From: Pseudomonas sessilinigenes
GTDB lineage: Bacteria; Pseudomonadota; Gammaproteobacteria; Pseudomonadales; Pseudomonadaceae
Reading direction: 5' to 3'
DNA length: 64,000 nucleotides
Assembly (NCBI RefSeq): GCF_003850565.1
Contig: NZ_CP027706.1
Coordinates: forward strand, 3,410,001-3,474,000
Part shown: piece after piece, positions 15,455 through 23,443 of the stretch
Layout: every line of letters begins with the position of its first letter
Position numbering within the stretch: the first letter of the stretch is position 1
Position numbers and translations under genes: made by a program
The notes under the pieces: generated by a model
Seen by the model: the letters and a program-made list of their open reading frames with translations, nothing else
Told to the model about the DNA's origin: nothing
Databases searched by the model: none

Positions 15455-16197
15455 ACTTCACCCCACGCATTCAGGGTCAAAGCGCTCTTCCAATGCAGAA
15501 GCGTTGTTTCTTCCGCAGCGGTGAGGGGAGCCCGGGCCAGGCAGTCAGCTACCTTCTGTTTCAGTACGTTCAGACGCTCTTCAACGTCTGAGCCATCGTC
15601 ATAGGCAATATCACTGCTTAGGGATTGAATGAGCTCGGAGCGTGCTGAGACGATGTGGCTTTTCAGGTATCCCAGGGGAGTTGTCCAACTTCCGGCTTTA
15701 TGGGCGTCATCCAGGCACTTCATCCATTCCTGGTTGTACTTAATCGGATCGCAGAAGCCGATATGGACCCCGGCCCGGTTGAATACCAGAGCGTCTTTCA
15801 GCACTTCTAATTGCTGCTCAACTGTTTCGTGGAGCAGTGGGAACTTAGCAGCGATCAACTGTTTCGCCCGCGCATTACGCGCATCTTGACGGCGTTTGGT
15901 GGCTTTTTCGTCCCGAACACGCTTCTCCTTGGCGTGCTCAATGTGGTTGTTCACTGACTCGATGAGCGTGGCGGCATCAAGTAGTAGTTGGCGTTGCTCG
16001 TAGCTGAGCTGCTCGCTAATCCGCCCCGATAGGCCGGAACCCATGGGGCCTCCGGAACCGAGCTTGCGCACTTCGCGTGCGGTACTGGTGAATTTGGTCT
16101 GGACACTGCGCAGCTCAGTCGAGCTGTAACGACTATTCAACTTCTGCAGGAACTCAGGTGTGATCCCTGTTGGCTGGGTTATGGGGGATTTAGCCAC
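15451..16197 (-). CDS. Hypothetical ICE protein following parA
   Basis: This 248-residue protein starts with GTG one base after the parA stop. It is strongly helical, with a basic central coiled-coil-like stretch (HIEHAKEKRVRDEKATKRRQ, residues about 85-105) and a Q/L/E-rich C-terminal half. Position beside parA in this ICE class suggests a role with the partition ATPase, but that is inference. It is not similar in pattern to ParB, which is present elsewhere. No known motif is seen. Confidence 0.68.
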   Translation of the reverse strand: MAKSPITQPTGITPEFLQKLNSRYSSTELRSVQTKFTSTAREVRKLGSGGPMGSGLSGRISEQLSYEQRQLLLDAATLIESVNNHIEHAKEKRVRDEKATKRRQDARNARAKQLIAAKFPLLHETVEQQLEVLKDALVFNRAGVHIGFCDPIKYNQEWMKCLDDAHKAGSWTTPLGYLKSHIVSARSELIQSLSSDIAYDDGSDVEERLNVLKQKVADCLARAPLTAAEETTLLHWKSALTLNAWGEV

Positions 16198-16198
16198 T

Positions 16199-17071
16199 TC
16201 AGTTCCCCCCTTTGACGATCTGGGCTACACGCTCCTCAGTCATTGCAGCGAAGCGTTCATGCCATTCCGGAAAGGCCTCAGTGGCCAATTGTCGGAGGAT
16301 GCTCAGCGCCGAGGGCGCAAGGCGATTCGATGGCTGCCGGTACTCCAAGCGGTGTGCCGGGATGCCTTTGGATGCGGCGGTTTTGAAAACAACAGCGTGG
16401 GGTATGGTGGTGTGGAGCACGGAAACTTCAGGGGTGCCGTCAAACACTTCCCTGACTGTTTCGTGTATTTGGCGGGCATCAACGGTTTGATCCAACCCAT
16501 TGATGATTATGTTGATATGAGGAATGGTCAGGCCGAGGCGGGCATAACTGCGCAGGCCTTCCATCATGTGGATGGTGCCGCGGTTGAACTCGCGTGCCGC
16601 CAGCATGTTAGGAGGGAGGGGGGATAAAATTATGTCAGAAGCCAGAACGACCATCTCAAGCATGGCCGAGCGGGCGCCCTGAGTATCGAAGATAATCAGG
16701 TCGTACTGGGACTCGAACTCCGGCATCAGATTAGCCAGGCGAAGCCGGCCATCAGGTGCCTGTAGCAGGAGGTTGTTGAGCTGATTGTTGACGTCGTTCG
16801 AGACTATGACATCGAGGTTGGGGATGTTGGTACGGGAAATAACCCGGCCCGGATCGGTTTCATTGAAGGCCAGGAGCTCATAAATTCCGCCCGGAGCTTC
16901 GTGAATCAGGGGGAAATAGGATGACGCTGAGGGTTGGACGGGATCCAGATCGATCAGCAGAGTGCGCAAACCTGCATCTGCAGTGAACGCACCGAGGTTG
17001 GTCGAGCCGGTTGTTTTGCCAGTTCCACCTTTGGTGGAGATTTTTCCTGCTTTTTTCGCCTTCTTTTTCAT
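16199..17071 (-). CDS. parA: ParA/Soj-family partition ATPase
   Basis: This 290-residue protein has the deviant Walker A motif KGGTGKTT at residues 14-21, Walker A' LLIDLDPVQPSAS and Walker B YDLIIFDTQGA. These are all standard for ParA/Soj. The N-terminus is short and lysine-rich (MKKKAKKAGK) without a helix-turn-helix, as in type Ib/Soj proteins. In PAPI-1-class elements the gene next to the att site is called soj and is needed to keep the excised ICE. It is the first gene of the string. Its GAGG ribosome site lies in the right arm of a 10-bp inverted repeat (17078-17104). Confidence 0.93.
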   Translation of the reverse strand: MKKKAKKAGKISTKGGTGKTTGSTNLGAFTADAGLRTLLIDLDPVQPSASSYFPLIHEAPGGIYELLAFNETDPGRVISRTNIPNLDVIVSNDVNNQLNNLLLQAPDGRLRLANLMPEFESQYDLIIFDTQGARSAMLEMVVLASDIILSPLPPNMLAAREFNRGTIHMMEGLRSYARLGLTIPHINIIINGLDQTVDARQIHETVREVFDGTPEVSVLHTTIPHAVVFKTAASKGIPAHRLEYRQPSNRLAPSALSILRQLATEAFPEWHERFAAMTEERVAQIVKGGN

Positions 17072-17077
17072 CGTGAT

Positions 17078-17104
17078 GCCTCTAATGTGAATGTCATTAG
17101 AGGC
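17078..17104 (-). promoter_or_regulatory. Inverted repeat covering the parA ribosome-binding site
   Basis: The perfect 10-bp arms GCCTCTAATG (17078-17087) and CATTAGAGGC (17095-17104) flank a 7-base loop, 6 bases upstream of the parA ATG. In the mRNA the ATG-proximal arm contains GAGG, the only ribosome-site candidate, so a hairpin would hide it. It could alternatively be a DNA operator for ParA or the Arc-like protein. Function is inferred; the repeat itself is certain. Confidence 0.75.
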
Positions 17105-17172
17105 TGCTGGGCTCGCAAACTAGTCCTAGGGTGCCGTGAAAACCCCTTCCTAGAGCAGTTCAGTCCAATTGT

Positions 17173-17217
17173 CTTTTAACCAATTGGTCGTAGGTTCGAA
17201 TCCCACACGACCCACCA
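17173..17217 (+). repeat. ICE attachment repeat: 3' part of tRNA-Lys(UUU)
   Basis: From the anticodon (CTTTTAA) to the terminal CCA at 17217 the sequence matches a tRNA-Lys 3' half: CAATTGGTCG stem, GGTTCGAATCC T-loop, CGACCCACCA acceptor end. Upstream, only a scrambled TAGAGCAGTT remains and no D-arm or 5' acceptor strand is seen. So it is the direct-repeat end left by integration, not a functional tRNA gene. The intact tRNA should be at the other ICE end, outside the window. The ICE is to the left and the chromosome to the right. Confidence 0.88.
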
Positions 17218-17319
17218 TATTCATGGTCGGATGCGGTACTAGGAAAAGGCGTTTTAGTCATTCACTAGTTCGCGGCGATCAGGAATGTGCAAGGCACGTT
17301 CCTAGGTGATGTAGATATG

Positions 17320-17357
17320 AAAAAGCCCACTGCCGGTCACGGTTAGTGGGCTTTTTT
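17320..17357 (+). terminator. Rho-independent terminator just outside the ICE
   Basis: The stem AGCCCACT / AGTGGGCT (17324-17331 and 17345-17352) has an A-run before it and TTTTTT after it. It could work in both directions. It probably ended the original tRNA-Lys transcript and now separates the ICE end from the gene at 17400. Confidence 0.85.
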
Positions 17358-17399
17358 GCTTTTAGCTGTTCAAAATGCTGAGACCGGAAATCATCATCG

Positions 17400-17699
17400 A
17401 TGACTGATCAGTTGATCGAGACTTTCATTGAAAAGTGGCTGGACTTTGATCGGCGGTTGCGTGAAAAGCGCGGTCTGGATCGTGATTCGCTTCAGGCACT
17501 GATGGACTTGCTGGAGCAGATCGAAATCGGCCTGGGTCATCAGGACGCCATTCCCAAGAACCTTGCCGGCATCTTCCTCGACATGTGGGGAGCAATGACC
17601 AGCAGCGCCCACCTGTACGACAGTGATATGCAGAATGAAATCTATCTGGCAGCCGACCATTTGACCGACTGCGCCCGAAAGATCTGTTGTACGGTTTGA
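17400..17699 (+). CDS. Hypothetical protein, first copy of a tandem duplication
   Basis: This 99-residue, acidic, helical protein starts MTDQLIETFIEKWLDF. No family recognised. It lacks a signal peptide and membrane segment. A second copy lies at 17896-18192; the two differ at only about 8 of the first 95 positions, mostly at residues 17-19 (DRR here, SLQ there), then diverge in the last few residues. GGAAA precedes the ATG in both. The duplication lies directly at the ICE boundary. Small duplicated acidic proteins are often immunity factors, but no toxin is visible here. Confidence 0.7.
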   Translation: MTDQLIETFIEKWLDFDRRLREKRGLDRDSLQALMDLLEQIEIGLGHQDAIPKNLAGIFLDMWGAMTSSAHLYDSDMQNEIYLAADHLTDCARKICCTV

Positions 17700-17895
17700 T
17701 CAGTTTAAGGAGCTAGCGGCCAGGTACTGGCCTGTGCAGGCCAGCCTGATTCTCGAGAAGTAGCTGCACAGCTGTTGAGCATGCAATCGCCATTGGTGCA
17801 GAAACAACCAACTCTTGGGGCCTGAACAGCGATGCAATCGCGCAAGAGCACCGCTGTCGCACATATCCTTTTCCCATCTACGGAAAACATCATTG

Positions 17896-18192
17896 ATGAC
17901 TGATCAGTTGATCGAGATCTTTATCGAAAAGTGGCTGGATTTTTCCCTGCAACTGCGTGAAAAGCGCGGTCTGGATCGTGATTCGCTTCAGGCACTGATG
18001 GACTTGTTGGAGCAGATCGAAATCGGCCTGGGTCATCAGCACGCCATTCCCAAGAACCTTGCCGGCATCTTCCTCGACATGTGGGGAGCAATGACCAGCA
18101 GCGCCCACCTGTATGACAGTGATATGCAAAGTGAAATCTATCTGGCAGCCGACCATTTGACCGATCACGCCAGGGGTATCTGTGCCGATTGA
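17896..18192 (+). CDS. Hypothetical protein, second copy of a tandem duplication
   Basis: This 98-residue paralogue of the gene at 17400 keeps the central block from LREKRGLDRDSL to MTSSAHLYDSDM nearly unchanged, with D49H and N79S. The C-terminus ends HARGICAD instead of CARKICCTV. The ATG is at 17896, preceded by GGAAAACATC; an open frame continues upstream but the paralogue starts here. The 196-bp spacer between the copies is not repeated, which argues for an old duplication or gene conversion rather than an assembly artefact. Confidence 0.7.
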   Translation: MTDQLIEIFIEKWLDFSLQLREKRGLDRDSLQALMDLLEQIEIGLGHQHAIPKNLAGIFLDMWGAMTSSAHLYDSDMQSEIYLAADHLTDHARGICAD

Positions 18193-18531
18193 TCTTTGTG
18201 CGGGCCTGTCGGCTGAGTCGAGAGTCCTTGGTCTCTGGCGAACGATCGCTGGCGCAATGGAGCTACTCAAGCCAGGTACTTCATTGAGGTGAGAATGCTC
18301 GCCAGGTGGACGTACCGGGTGAACAAGTAAGCCCGCTCTTTTCTCGTGCAGGCCTTGTAGCCGGGCTTTCGCGGGAGCGATCAGCATCGAGTAATGGGCG
18401 CAGTCGCGACGGGTATTCGTTTGCACCCTGCCTGTCATCCGATGCACTCTGGCACATATTGCGCTGCGTGCCCCCAGCCAGTAATCATGGCCGCTCGACG
18501 TCCCGTACCAACGCTTATCAAGGATCGATAC
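18193..18531. other. Gene-free stretch before the first lipoprotein
   Basis: I see no supported gene in these 339 bases. Open frames on both strands cross the stretch but have no ribosome site and read into the lipoprotein gene's other frames. A loose sigma-54-like match (TGGCAC at 18450) has wrong -12 spacing. The lipoprotein promoter presumably lies here. Confidence 0.5.
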
Positions 18532-19575
18532 ATGAAACTGTCCTGGCCGCGTTTTACCCTGCCCGCCGCATTGCTTCTCTCTCTTTCCCTTTCCGGCTGC
18601 GTGTCCGACCTCGGTTCGGGCGCTTACGTCACCCAGGACGATCAGCGTTACGCGCAGTTGCTGGACCAGGTGGACGCGGCGCTGAAGGCGAACATGGCGG
18701 TGGTGCTGGTGGCCGACGTGATGCCGCACAAGTCGCTGAGCGATGCGCTGACCATGATGCAGTGGACGCCAACAGCGATCTGGGAATACGAGAAGGACCC
18801 GAAGATCACCTTCGGCCGCAAATTCCAGACCAACGAGTTGCAGAGAAAGCCTGGCGAGACCTATCTGTTCAAGGCCTTCGAGGTGCATATCCTGCCTCCC
18901 GGCAAATACCTGCTGACCGGTGGCGACGACTACCAGATCCACGGCTTGCTCGACCAGATCGGCGCCCGTAGCGGCCCGCCCGGTTCGGGTCGTGGTGCCA
19001 ATGGCACCGCCTACCTGTCCCCCGAGCTGTATCGCGAGTACTACCGGGAAGAGGTCTGGAAGGACGCCACCTATGGCAGCGAGCTCAAGACCGAGAAGGT
19101 CTGTACCACCGTGCACGTGGCCTCTGGCGCCTGCGTGGCCTGGGGCGAGCAGCAATATACCCAGACCACGCAGGGCTCTGGAGCCGGGTATTACCAACAG
19201 ACCGATTCCCGCGATGTGCCGTCGATCAAGGTCCAGGCGCGCCTGCCGGTCGACAAGGCGCTGGCCAGCTTCACCGTCCAGGGCGGGCAATTGCTGCTGG
19301 CCCCGCGCATGCACCTCAAGACCCCTGGCTACAAGTACCAGCAGTCCAAGTGCCGGGCGATCGATCCGAAGAAGATCGAGTGTCCGCTGGATAACCTGAC
19401 CGTCTACACCTGGCCGGCGCCCATGAGCTTTACGCAGAATCTCATCGAGCAACGAGTCCTGAGCGACAAGCACCGGCAACTGCTGTCCAGGCTCCAGGCC
19501 ATGCAGATCACGCCACTGGGCAAGCAAGGCATGGAAGACCCGATCTGGGGCGTACCGTTGTCGTTATCCAAGTAG
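18532..19575 (+). CDS. Lipoprotein of unknown function, copy 1
   Basis: This is a 347-residue protein. The signal peptide MKLSWPRFTLPAALLLSLS ends in the lipobox L-S-G-C with Cys23, so it is a lipoprotein. The body shares a clear pattern with the protein at 24996-26030: VDAALKANMAVVLVADVMPHKS, PPGKYLLTGGDDYQI, VCTTVHVASGACVAWGEQQY, MHLKTPGYKY, and the end QGMEDPIWGVPLSLSK. Conserved Cys pairs suggest disulphides in the periplasm. Function is unknown. The start at 18532 is preferred over upstream in-frame starts because it alone gives a clean signal sequence. Confidence 0.85.
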   Translation: MKLSWPRFTLPAALLLSLSLSGCVSDLGSGAYVTQDDQRYAQLLDQVDAALKANMAVVLVADVMPHKSLSDALTMMQWTPTAIWEYEKDPKITFGRKFQTNELQRKPGETYLFKAFEVHILPPGKYLLTGGDDYQIHGLLDQIGARSGPPGSGRGANGTAYLSPELYREYYREEVWKDATYGSELKTEKVCTTVHVASGACVAWGEQQYTQTTQGSGAGYYQQTDSRDVPSIKVQARLPVDKALASFTVQGGQLLLAPRMHLKTPGYKYQQSKCRAIDPKKIECPLDNLTVYTWPAPMSFTQNLIEQRVLSDKHRQLLSRLQAMQITPLGKQGMEDPIWGVPLSLSK

Positions 19576-19782
19576 CAGCGTTGAGCCCTGCCACTCCAAG
19601 GCCGTCGCGAGACGACCTTGAAGGGCTTGCCGCAGTGCAAAGGCCGGGGGGCGTCTACCTCGGCCCCGACACCAGATCCTCTCGCTTCCCTTCGCCAGGC
19701 CCTGCCCCGAGTACCGGGACAATCTCCACCCGCAGCAATCATCGGGGCATCGACCCGCAGACCGGGTGTCGCAGCCCTGGTT

Positions 19783-20547
19783 TCAAGTCACCTGCCCAAA
19801 TGCGTCCCTGAGTGCCTTGGCGCCACTCACCAGCAGCCCCACATCGGAGCCGACGGCGACAAACACGGCACCCAGCTGCAGGTAGCGCCGGGCCATGGCC
19901 GCGTCGCTGGTGAGAATCCCCGGGGCCTTGCCGGCCGCGCGGATTTCCCGGATGGCCCCTGCGATGGCGTCCTGCACCTCGGGATGTGCCGGGTTGCCCA
20001 GGTGACCGAGGGAGGCGGCCAGGTCGGCAGGCCCGATGAACACGCCATCGACCCCCGGGACCCTGGCAATCTCCGCCAAGGCCTGGATGCCGGCCCGGCT
20101 TTCCACTTGCACCAGGGTGCAAATCTGTTCATCGGCCGTCGCCAGGTAGCCGGGGATCTGCTGCCATCGCGAGGCGCGGGCCAATGCCGCTCCCACGCCG
20201 CGGATGCCATGGGGAGGGTAGCGGGTGGCGGCAACGATGCTGGCCGCCTGCTCGGCGCTTTCCACCATGGGAACCAGTAACGTCTGGGCCCCCAGGTCGA
20301 GCAAGTGCTTGATCTCCACGGCATCGTCGCCGGCCGCCCGGACCACCGCATGGGTAGGGGACGCCGCCAGGCACTGCAACTGGGCGAGGGTCGATTGCAG
20401 CGTATTGGGAGCATGTTCGTTGTCGATCACCAACCAGTCATAACCGATGTCCCCGAGCATTTCCGCGGTGTACCCGTTGGCCAGGCCGAGCCACAGGCCG
20501 ATCAGGGGAGCCCCCGTCACCAGGGCCTGCTTGAATTCGTTATGCAT
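19783..20547 (-). CDS. hpaI: HpcH/HpaI-family aldolase
   Basis: This is a 254-residue class II pyruvate aldolase. Signatures are [11 protein letters not shown] (catalytic His), [22 protein letters not shown] and [17 protein letters not shown], the last typical of 4-hydroxy-2-oxoheptanedioate aldolase. It would split 4-hydroxy-2-oxo acids to pyruvate and an aldehyde (succinic semialdehyde in the homoprotocatechuate route). AGGAGA precedes the ATG at 20547. It is the last gene of a four-gene minus-strand operon after hpaH. Related 2-keto-3-deoxy-sugar acid aldolases share the fold, so the substrate is inferred from hpaH beside it. Confidence 0.88.
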   Translation of the reverse strand: MHNEFKQALVTGAPLIGLWLGLANGYTAEMLGDIGYDWLVIDNEHAPNTLQSTLAQLQCLAASPTHAVVRAAGDDAVEIKHLLDLGAQTLLVPMVESAEQAASIVAATRYPPHGIRGVGAALARASRWQQIPGYLATADEQICTLVQVESRAGIQALAEIARVPGVDGVFIGPADLAASLGHLGNPAHPEVQDAIAGAIREIRAAGKAPGILTSDAAMARRYLQLGAVFVAVGSDVGLLVSGAKALRDAFGQVT

Positions 20548-20571
20548 GACTATCTCCTGCACATGCAGTAC

Positions 20572-21375
20572 TCAGATAAAACGGCAGCCCACGCTGCCCA
20601 ATGGACCGAAGTCGGCGTGGAATGTATCGCCGGCCTCCGCCCGCACCGGGCGAGTGAAGGAGCCGGACAGCACGATGTGTCCTTTCTCCAGGGCGGTGTC
20701 GAATACCGCCAGGCGCCGGGAGAGCCAGGCAACGCCGTTGGCCGGATGGTTCAGCACGCCTGCCGCCAGGCCGGTTTCCTCTATCACGCCGTTGCGCAGG
20801 AGCATGGCGCCGATCCAGCGCAGGTCCAGGTCGTCGACGCGCACCGGGCGCCCGCCGAGGATGATCCCGGCATTGGCGGCGTTGTCGGAAATGGTATCGA
20901 CCACCTTGCGCGGCCGCTGGGTGTCGCGGTCGAGCTGTTCCGAACGTGCATCGATGATCTCCAGCGCCGGCACGACATAGCGCGTCGCATCCAGCACATC
21001 CAGCATCGTCACCTCCGGCCCCACCAGGCGACGATCGAGGATGAAGGCCAGTTCGACCTCGACTCGGGGCAATATCAGGCGCTCGCGGGCAATCTCGCCG
21101 CCATCGGGCCAGAGCATGTCGTCGAGCAGCACGCCGTAGTCGGGCTCGTCGATCTGCGAGGCCATCTGCATCGCCCTGGAGGTCAGGCCGATCTTGTGCC
21201 CGATGATCCTCCGGCCACGGTCCAGTTTCGTCTCGACCCAGGCACGCTGGATGGCGTAGGCATCGGCGATGGTCATGTCCGGATGGCTCAGGGAGAGCTG
21301 GCGAATCTGTTCGCGCGAGCGTTCGGCGGCATCCAGGCGATTGGCGCATTCCTGTATTTCATGGGCATTCAGCAT
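20572..21375 (-). CDS. hpaH: HpaH-type 2-oxohept-4-ene-1,7-dioate hydratase
   Basis: The 267 residues match the usual HpaH length. [33 protein letters not shown] (metal-binding acids), [13 protein letters not shown] and [10 protein letters not shown] form the hydratase/decarboxylase signature. It adds water to 2-oxohept-4-ene-1,7-dioate to make the HpaI substrate. The ATG at 21375 overlaps the end of the flavin reductase gene; a longer upstream frame is not needed. The MhpD/XylJ-type hydratases are related, so the exact carbon skeleton is uncertain. No upper-pathway genes (hpaD, E, F, G) are nearby. Confidence 0.87.
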   Translation of the reverse strand: MLNAHEIQECANRLDAAERSREQIRQLSLSHPDMTIADAYAIQRAWVETKLDRGRRIIGHKIGLTSRAMQMASQIDEPDYGVLLDDMLWPDGGEIARERLILPRVEVELAFILDRRLVGPEVTMLDVLDATRYVVPALEIIDARSEQLDRDTQRPRKVVDTISDNAANAGIILGGRPVRVDDLDLRWIGAMLLRNGVIEETGLAAGVLNHPANGVAWLSRRLAVFDTALEKGHIVLSGSFTRPVRAEAGDTFHADFGPLGSVGCRFI

Positions 21376-22073
21376 CGTTCTTTTGCGCCTGTTTGCGAGG
21401 TGGATGGTTCCCGCCATGCCAGCAGTTCCTGCTCTCGGCCCTGGGCCTTCAAGGACTGCCAGGCCTGTGGCGTCGGTGTCGGCATCTGGAAGTCCGCAGA
21501 CACTTCGCAGTACCAGCCGGGGCTGTGCAGTCGGCCGATCAAGGCCATGGACGTCGGGTCGATGAACATGCGGGTCACGTCGACGATCGCTTCCTCGCAC
21601 AGGTGCGTACCGACGATGTCGGCGAGGATGAAGGTACGCACGCCATCGATGTCGATCAGTTGGCGAACCCGGCACTCCATCGAGCAAGGGCTCGAGGCGA
21701 TGCGTGGAATGCTCACTTGCTGGCCGGGCAGCATCTGCAGGCCGGCCTCGAGGGCCTCGTTGACCTGGGCATCGAAATCGATGGAGGTGACGGTCATGCG
21801 CCCGGCCATCGGGGCCGAGACCAGGTTAACCACGAACTCTCCACGCTCGATGATGTTGCGCGCGGTGTCCTTGGGTTCTCCCGAGCGCGAGCCGATGCAC
21901 AGGCACAGCAGCGGTGGGTCTCCCGACATCACGTTGAAAAAGGAAAATGGCGCGACATTGACCGCCCCCGATCCATCGCAGGAACTGACCCAGGCGATGG
22001 GGCGGGGGATCACGGTGGAGTGCACCAGGTTGCTGCGCTGCTCCGGGCTCAGCGCCTTCATATCAAAATACAT
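21369..22073 (-). CDS. Flavin-reductase-like (split-barrel FMN) protein
   Basis: This is a 234-residue protein. [51 protein letters not shown] and [16 protein letters not shown] segments form the DIM6/NTAB flavin reductase-like domain. Such proteins either supply reduced FMN to monooxygenases or act on their own bound flavin. It is longer than HpaC (about 170 residues), with an extra C-terminal tail rich in Q and T. AGGACATAGCC precedes the ATG. It lies between the VOC gene and hpaH. No two-component monooxygenase partner is visible. Confidence 0.8.
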   Translation of the reverse strand: MYFDMKALSPEQRSNLVHSTVIPRPIAWVSSCDGSGAVNVAPFSFFNVMSGDPPLLCLCIGSRSGEPKDTARNIIERGEFVVNLVSAPMAGRMTVTSIDFDAQVNEALEAGLQMLPGQQVSIPRIASSPCSMECRVRQLIDIDGVRTFILADIVGTHLCEEAIVDVTRMFIDPTSMALIGRLHSPGWYCEVSADFQMPTPTPQAWQSLKAQGREQELLAWREPSTSQTGAKERC

Positions 22074-22092
22074 GGCTATGTCCTGAACGGTT

Positions 22093-22551
22093 TCAGCGAT
22101 TGGCGGTGGGGGTCTTGTCCTGGTTGGCCGAGTCGACGCCGGGGCGCCGCTCGCTGGCCTGGTGCAACTCGATGAGGTTGCCGGCCGGATCGCGCAGGAA
22201 CAGCTGTTTCAAGGAGGGCGAGGCCACATTGTCGAGGGTGAAGTACTCGATACCCCGCTCCACGAGCACCTTCTCGGCTGCCAGCACATCCTCCACCGCA
22301 AGCGCGAAGTGGTTGGAGACCGGGTCCTGGTCAGGGCGCTTGGCATATTGCGAAACGCCATCGCACCCGAGGATGTGCAACTGGGTGCCATTGGGCAGGT
22401 TGAACCACGAGCCGTAGATACCCGGGATCTTCCAGCGGGCCGGGTCCTGGGGCAGTGAAAGGACATCGCGATAGAAGTCCAGCATGGCATCGGCCTGGGC
22501 GTTGTTCACGCCGAAGCCTACGTGGTGAAGCTCAACAACTTTCACGGACAT
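22093..22551 (-). CDS. VOC-superfamily protein
   Basis: This is a 152-residue single-module VOC protein: ELHHVGFGVNNAQADAMLDF opens a beta-alpha-beta-beta-beta unit, SNHFALAVEDVLAAEKVL opens the second, and FLRDPAGNLIELHQ ends it with the metal-binding Glu. It is half the size of classical extradiol ring-cleavage dioxygenases, so it is more likely a glyoxalase/fosfomycin-fold lyase, isomerase or small dioxygenase. AAGGAAAACGCA precedes the ATG at 22551. It is the first gene of the operon. A perfect 9-bp inverted repeat lies 64 bases upstream, between it and the divergent marR. Confidence 0.8.
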   Translation of the reverse strand: MSVKVVELHHVGFGVNNAQADAMLDFYRDVLSLPQDPARWKIPGIYGSWFNLPNGTQLHILGCDGVSQYAKRPDQDPVSNHFALAVEDVLAAEKVLVERGIEYFTLDNVASPSLKQLFLRDPAGNLIELHQASERRPGVDSANQDKTPTANR

Positions 22552-22614
22552 TGCGTTTTCCTTGTTGGTTTGCACGCGCTGGCCCCGGGAAGGGGCGTGA
22601 TAGCAATATCGAAA

Positions 22615-22637
22615 TATAGTACGAGTGACGTACTATA
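22615..22637. promoter_or_regulatory. Palindromic operator between VOC operon and marR
   Basis: TATAGTACG-AGTGA-CGTACTATA has perfect 9-bp arms in the 138-bp divergent intergenic space. Size and symmetry suit a MarR dimer. The likely reading is autorepression of marR and repression of the VOC-hpaI operon, lifted by an aromatic ligand. The repeat is seen; the binding protein is inferred. Confidence 0.75.
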
Positions 22638-22689
22638 CGGAAAAAATAATATTTCCCCTTGGTATGATTGGCAACCTCCTCATTGACCC

Positions 22690-23277
22690 ATGTCGCCCAT
22701 GTCCCGCTCAAAACCACCTGCATCCAAGCCTGTCGCCAGTCCCGAGCAAGGCTCCGGAACATCTTTCGCCGCATCCGCCGCGACCCGTCCCCACCTTGCC
22801 CTGATGCGCGATACCGCCCAAGGCGCGACCGATCGATCCCGTGCCGGATTGGGCCTGCTGATGCTCTGGCTGTGCGATGACATCGAGCAACGCGCCAATG
22901 CCAGCCTGGCGCCGTTCGGGCTATCGGAAAGCAAGTTCGACCTGCTGATGTTCTTCGGCCTGGCCGAGCGGGGCCTGATAGAAAGCCAGGCGGTCACGCC
23001 GTCCTACATCGCGGATTACTTTGGCGTGACCCGTTCGACGGTGACTGGCCTGCTGGATTGGCTGGAGAAGCGCGACCTGCTCAGGCGCCGCCTGAGTACC
23101 GAGGACCGGCGCAGCTTCGCCCTGGAGTTGACCGAGCAGGGGCGCGAGTTGCTGGAGCGGTCCTTGCCGGTGTTCTGGGGGATGTGCGAATCCCTGACCA
23201 GCAGCCTGGACCAGGACGAATGCGCGCTGCTGCAAAAGGTTCTTGGCAAGCTCTGGGTGCAGTTGAAAGCGGATTGA
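22690..23277 (+). CDS. MarR-family transcriptional regulator
   Basis: This is a 195-residue protein with a serine/alanine-rich N-terminal extension of about 50 residues. The MarR winged helix follows: LTPSYIADYFGV-like segment AVTPSYIADYFGVTRSTVTG, then LLDWLEKRDLLRRRLSTEDR (wing with the DxR motif), then ALELTEQGRELLE. It is transcribed divergently from the VOC-flavin reductase-hpaH-hpaI operon and is the natural candidate for its ligand-responsive repressor. The ATG at 22690 has no clear ribosome site; an internal ATG such as the one before RDTAQ could be the true start. Confidence 0.85.
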   Translation: MSPMSRSKPPASKPVASPEQGSGTSFAASAATRPHLALMRDTAQGATDRSRAGLGLLMLWLCDDIEQRANASLAPFGLSESKFDLLMFFGLAERGLIESQAVTPSYIADYFGVTRSTVTGLLDWLEKRDLLRRRLSTEDRRSFALELTEQGRELLERSLPVFWGMCESLTSSLDQDECALLQKVLGKLWVQLKAD

Positions 23278-23443
23278 GATCAGTCGCCCGCAGGGCTGCA
23301 AGGCCATCCGCTGTCGCCTGCGCCTGTCTAGCGCTGGCAACCCCAAGGCCAGATGGCGTAGCCTCGTGCGCCAGGCCCGCTGGGCCGCACACCACGACCG
23401 GCCGGCAATGCCTGGCCCTCATTTCGCACCAGGGATCGCTTCG

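Noticed and set aside
17142..17217. Functional tRNA-Lys gene
   Set aside because: The D-arm and the 5' acceptor strand are missing or scrambled. Only the 3' half is intact, as in an att duplication.
18450..18466. Sigma-54 promoter before the first lipoprotein
   Set aside because: TGGCACATATTGC has only 8 bases between GG and GC; the alternative GC at proper spacing lacks TT before it.
17890..19527. 545-codon open frame on the minus strand
   Set aside because: It is antisense to the clear lipoprotein gene and its sequence is rich in R, G, H and L as expected from a GC-rich shadow frame. No ribosome site or family pattern.
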